This document shows, one piece after another, positions 61,691 to 64,000 of a stretch of DNA of 64,000 nucleotides. Source of the stretch: Symsagittifera roscoffensis (lineage: Eukaryota; Xenacoelomorpha; Acoela; Convolutidae); NCBI RefSeq assembly GCF_963678635.1, contig NC_087066.1:266201-330200 (forward strand), read 5' to 3'. The stretch's first letter is position 1. Every line of letters starts with the position of its first letter. Both the position numbers and the translations under genes were made by a program. The notes beneath the pieces are model-generated. The model had not been told where the DNA came from. It did no database searches and saw only the letters and a list, made by a program, of their open reading frames with translations.

Positions 61691-62455
61691 TAACTCTGTA
61701 ATTTTTTATAGAGACTTTTAGCTTGTGAAGTTCTTTTAAATTACTGGTTTCTGATTCCGAGACTGCGTTTCTCGCTTTGAAAATCTTTTTCGTGTAACTT
61801 GTCCTTGTTTGCGTAGAACTTTCCTCTTAATCGTTTGTCGTTTTGTTCGAATTTATCCGATTGTTTGTTTGTGTGGAGTGATTACGAGATCAAATTTTTC
61901 GTTGTTTATTTTACAATTGTGTTATACGAATGTTTGTTTGTTTCCTAAATTGTCTAGTGACATAAGGTTAAGGATGACGGATGCAATATTGTGATTAATG
62001 ATTTTTAATGTCCTAAACTGTTAGTCCTTACAATTTTTTGTGGTTAGCCCAACTTGTGTCATGTATTCAGGGCTGCAGAGAAAATCATATATCGATTCCG
62101 GAGAATGATTTCCACTTTCTAGTGGCTTGTCTAAGTTAAAGAACACGCTTTGTGACCCACTCCCTATTTTTGACAAAAACTACTCAAGGGTGAGTAACTC
62201 TTTAAAAATAACAGAACTAAATTAAAAGCTTTTGTGCAATTAATAAAAATCATAACTGAAAACAAAACTAACAAAATTTCATGAATGTAAGTTATATATT
62301 GCAGTATATAGATCACACACAATCATGAAGACGAGCATCACGAAACTAGACGACCCCTTCACACTCAATCTACAGAGAGGCTGAACAAAACCGATCTGCC
62401 GCCCACAATCACAACTCAAAGGATCTGAAGTAAGACTTTACTTCGCAGTAAATGA
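61691..62455. other. Leader side of the retrovirus-like element
   Basis: No gene. Expected to hold the 5' LTR or leader of the minus-strand element, but I found no LTR pair: no direct repeat of this stretch was seen near 47-49 kb. Confidence 0.4.
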
Positions 62456-63171
62456 CTTCATTGAATGAGACCAATGACCACCTCGATGTTCAAGTATACG
62501 TACACATCTGAGTTACAAGGCATTCCCTCTAAACTCAATCTTCACGCCATTCCCAAACAAAATCGAAACACAGTCAGTTCTCCGCGGAGCAAAAACAAAC
62601 AATCATAACAAACAATTTGGAAATCAGATTGATTTTATTGGAGGTTAAAGTCATTGTTGAATGACAAAATGATATCCACCTTTCCAGCTTTCTGGAGCTT
62701 GCTTCTCCAAGGACGGAATAGAACTGATGCTCGCAAAAAACAAACGATCATCATCCATCGTCCATTACAGATAGAAGTTAAAGAACAAAAACTCTAGAAA
62801 CCCTGGCTGGGTGGAACAAGATCCAAAGTATAAGTATAATTTGCTATTGGTTATAATTTAGATATTTTATCCCAATAAAATTTTAAAGACTAACCAATCA
62901 TACTCTATCAACGTAACAACCCACTTATTTGTAAGTGCTTAAATTACTTGTAATTTCAGCACCAGAAAGATTTGATTTTAACTTACAACTTAGTTGCTTT
63001 CTCCAAGAAACCGACTCGTAAAAAAACCAGTATACTTTAGATCTAATGAGACTAAGAGATATAAGAGTATGATTGAGATCGGTAATAGACTAAGAAGTTG
63101 CACGAATCTATCCGGCCGAAAATAAGATAGCGTGGCGAGCAGACGGTGTAACCTATCTGAAATTACTCTAT
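62456..63171 (-). repeat. Right inverted repeat arm
   Basis: Reverse-complement partner of the left arm, ending ATTACTCTAT at 63171. Outside it the flanks do not match. Just inside it the sequence diverges at CTTCATTGAATG. Confidence 0.85.
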
Positions 63172-64000
63172 AATTTAATCTAACAAACACCGTAACTCAA
63201 CTGGTGCGACCAAAAGTCTCAAACAAGACTTTAAAAAACAACTATCGTAGAACTAACAAAATAAATTAGAATTAGACAAAAACATTTTCAAAATTTTACA
63301 CGACAATAATTTAATTGAATAGTCTCTACGGCTCAATAGATCGGAGCCACTATTCCGAACAATACGAGAACTACCCGGTATTGGAAGAAGACCTCAAACA
63401 AGAGACGACATACGACTACAAAGAAACTTACCCTTAAGTTTCATGATAGTACGGCAAAAGCCAACACAAACTTTTATGTTCAGAATTAGATTTAGCATTA
63501 GATTTAGATTTTCATTTACGAACATAGTATCTTTGAAGAAAAGTCTTCAACGATCATTACAGGCGCTAAATTTATTATTATACAAAAACGACTGATAAAA
63601 ACATCTCGTGTCGTTCTCTCCAAAACTGCAGTAAATTTTAAAGATATCTGAAAAAAATAATTATTGAATAAAATTATAAAAAATAGTAAGCATGAATACA
63701 AATTGTCAGTATTTATAAATCATCTCTTCATCCGCAGCTTCATCACTTAAAAATAACAGCGAATCATAAACCCACTAACATCATCAAAAATAAAATTTTC
63801 TATCAATTAAACATTATATTACATATAAAGGCCTATCCTAATTCTTATTTTAAACTAAACTAAACTTAATTGAATTAAATAGACCATCAAGGTTTTCCTT
63901 GGATCTTTAATTCACTTTCATCTCAATTAAATTTCATTTCGTTAATTTATATCATGATCATCAAGGCTTATCCTTGGATCAAATAGAACAATTTTGTTCT
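63172..64000. other. AT-rich right flank
   Basis: No open frame beyond 61 codons and no RNA gene. Only the two small CAAGG/CCTTG hairpins near the end stand out. Confidence 0.5.
63888..63976. repeat. Two copies of an ATCAAGG..CCTTGGATC hairpin
   Basis: CAAGG TTTT CCTTG (63888-63901) and CAAGG CTTAT CCTTG (63962-63976). Both are flanked by CATCAAGG and CCTTGGATC. A short interspersed hairpin repeat that may continue past the window. Confidence 0.45.

Larger units (their letters stand above)
46017..63171. mobile_element. 17-kb region bounded by long inverted repeats
   Basis: Inverted repeats of about 0.7 kb (46017-46713 and 62456-63171) enclose 15.7 kb. Size and long terminal inverted repeats recall Maverick/Polinton elements. 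However, the interior proteins I can read are retroviral (gag, aspartic protease, RT with YLDD, RNase H, integrase), with no protein-primed DNA polymerase or capsid gene recognised. Either a retrovirus-like element lies nested in an inverted-repeat transposon, or two inverted copies of a shorter repeat happen to flank it. ATCTAAC at 46008-46014 and 63178-63184 may be a target duplication but lies a few bases outside the paired region. Confidence 0.6.

Noticed and set aside
46017-63171. Identification as a Maverick/Polinton
   Set aside because: Length and inverted ends fit, but no DNA polymerase B, packaging ATPase or capsid gene was recognised; the readable proteins are retroviral.

Overview
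The window looks like repeat-rich intergenic DNA of an animal and holds no convincing complete host gene, rRNA, tRNA or CRISPR array. Almost all recognisable coding sequence belongs to three retroelements of the Metaviridae (Ty3/Gypsy-like) or retrovirus-like kind. The pol and extra-ORF style of the largest element recalls nematode retroelements, so a nematode is my best guess. That rests on family resemblance from memory only and no search was run.

Layout. (1) Positions 1-39057 are about 2.7 head-to-tail copies of a 5.4-kb AT-rich non-coding unit. The units start at 1, 5390 and 35301. Each carries a ~25-bp minisatellite (core CCCTTCCG..TTGGCAAAAA), a second minisatellite built on GGGATCAT, and, where the unit is long enough, a diverged 315-bp duplication. 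(2) Unit 2 is split at 8033 by a complete LTR retrotransposon at 8034-32507 (24,474 bp) with two 886-bp LTRs that differ at three positions. Its order is LTR, a 3.1-kb structured leader, gag, pol (two in-frame UAG stops), a 460-nt intergenic stretch with two perfect hairpins, a 2,955-codon extra ORF, LTR. (3) Positions ~39258-45229 hold a defective Gypsy element on the minus strand: a gag remnant, a deleted protease, intact RT, RNase H and integrase, and a 270-codon downstream ORF. (4) Positions 46017-63171 are bounded by ~0.7-kb inverted repeats. Inside, on the minus strand, lies a heavily broken retrovirus-like element (gag, protease, RT, RNase H, integrase, then env-like and proline/serine-rich ORFs). 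(5) Positions 63172-64000 are AT-rich with nothing recognised.

The most interesting unit is the 24.5-kb element. Besides a normal DTGA protease, YVDD reverse transcriptase, RNase H and DD35E integrase, it appears to carry a degenerate second retropepsin-like domain, a macrodomain-like module at the C-terminus of pol, and a giant extra ORF with a complete SGNH/GDSL hydrolase catalytic set followed by a degenerate SGNH-like domain. Its leader has repeated CCCTCC/GGAGGG stems and a 186-bp duplicated hairpin whose basal stem differs between copies by compensatory changes. That points to a selected RNA structure, possibly for packaging, dimerisation or translation.

History suggested by the sequence: the 5.4-kb array existed first; units 2 and 3 differ in their left parts by roughly the same small amount as the two LTRs (about 0.3-0.4 percent by eye); the giant element then landed in unit 2, while unit 3 keeps the empty site.
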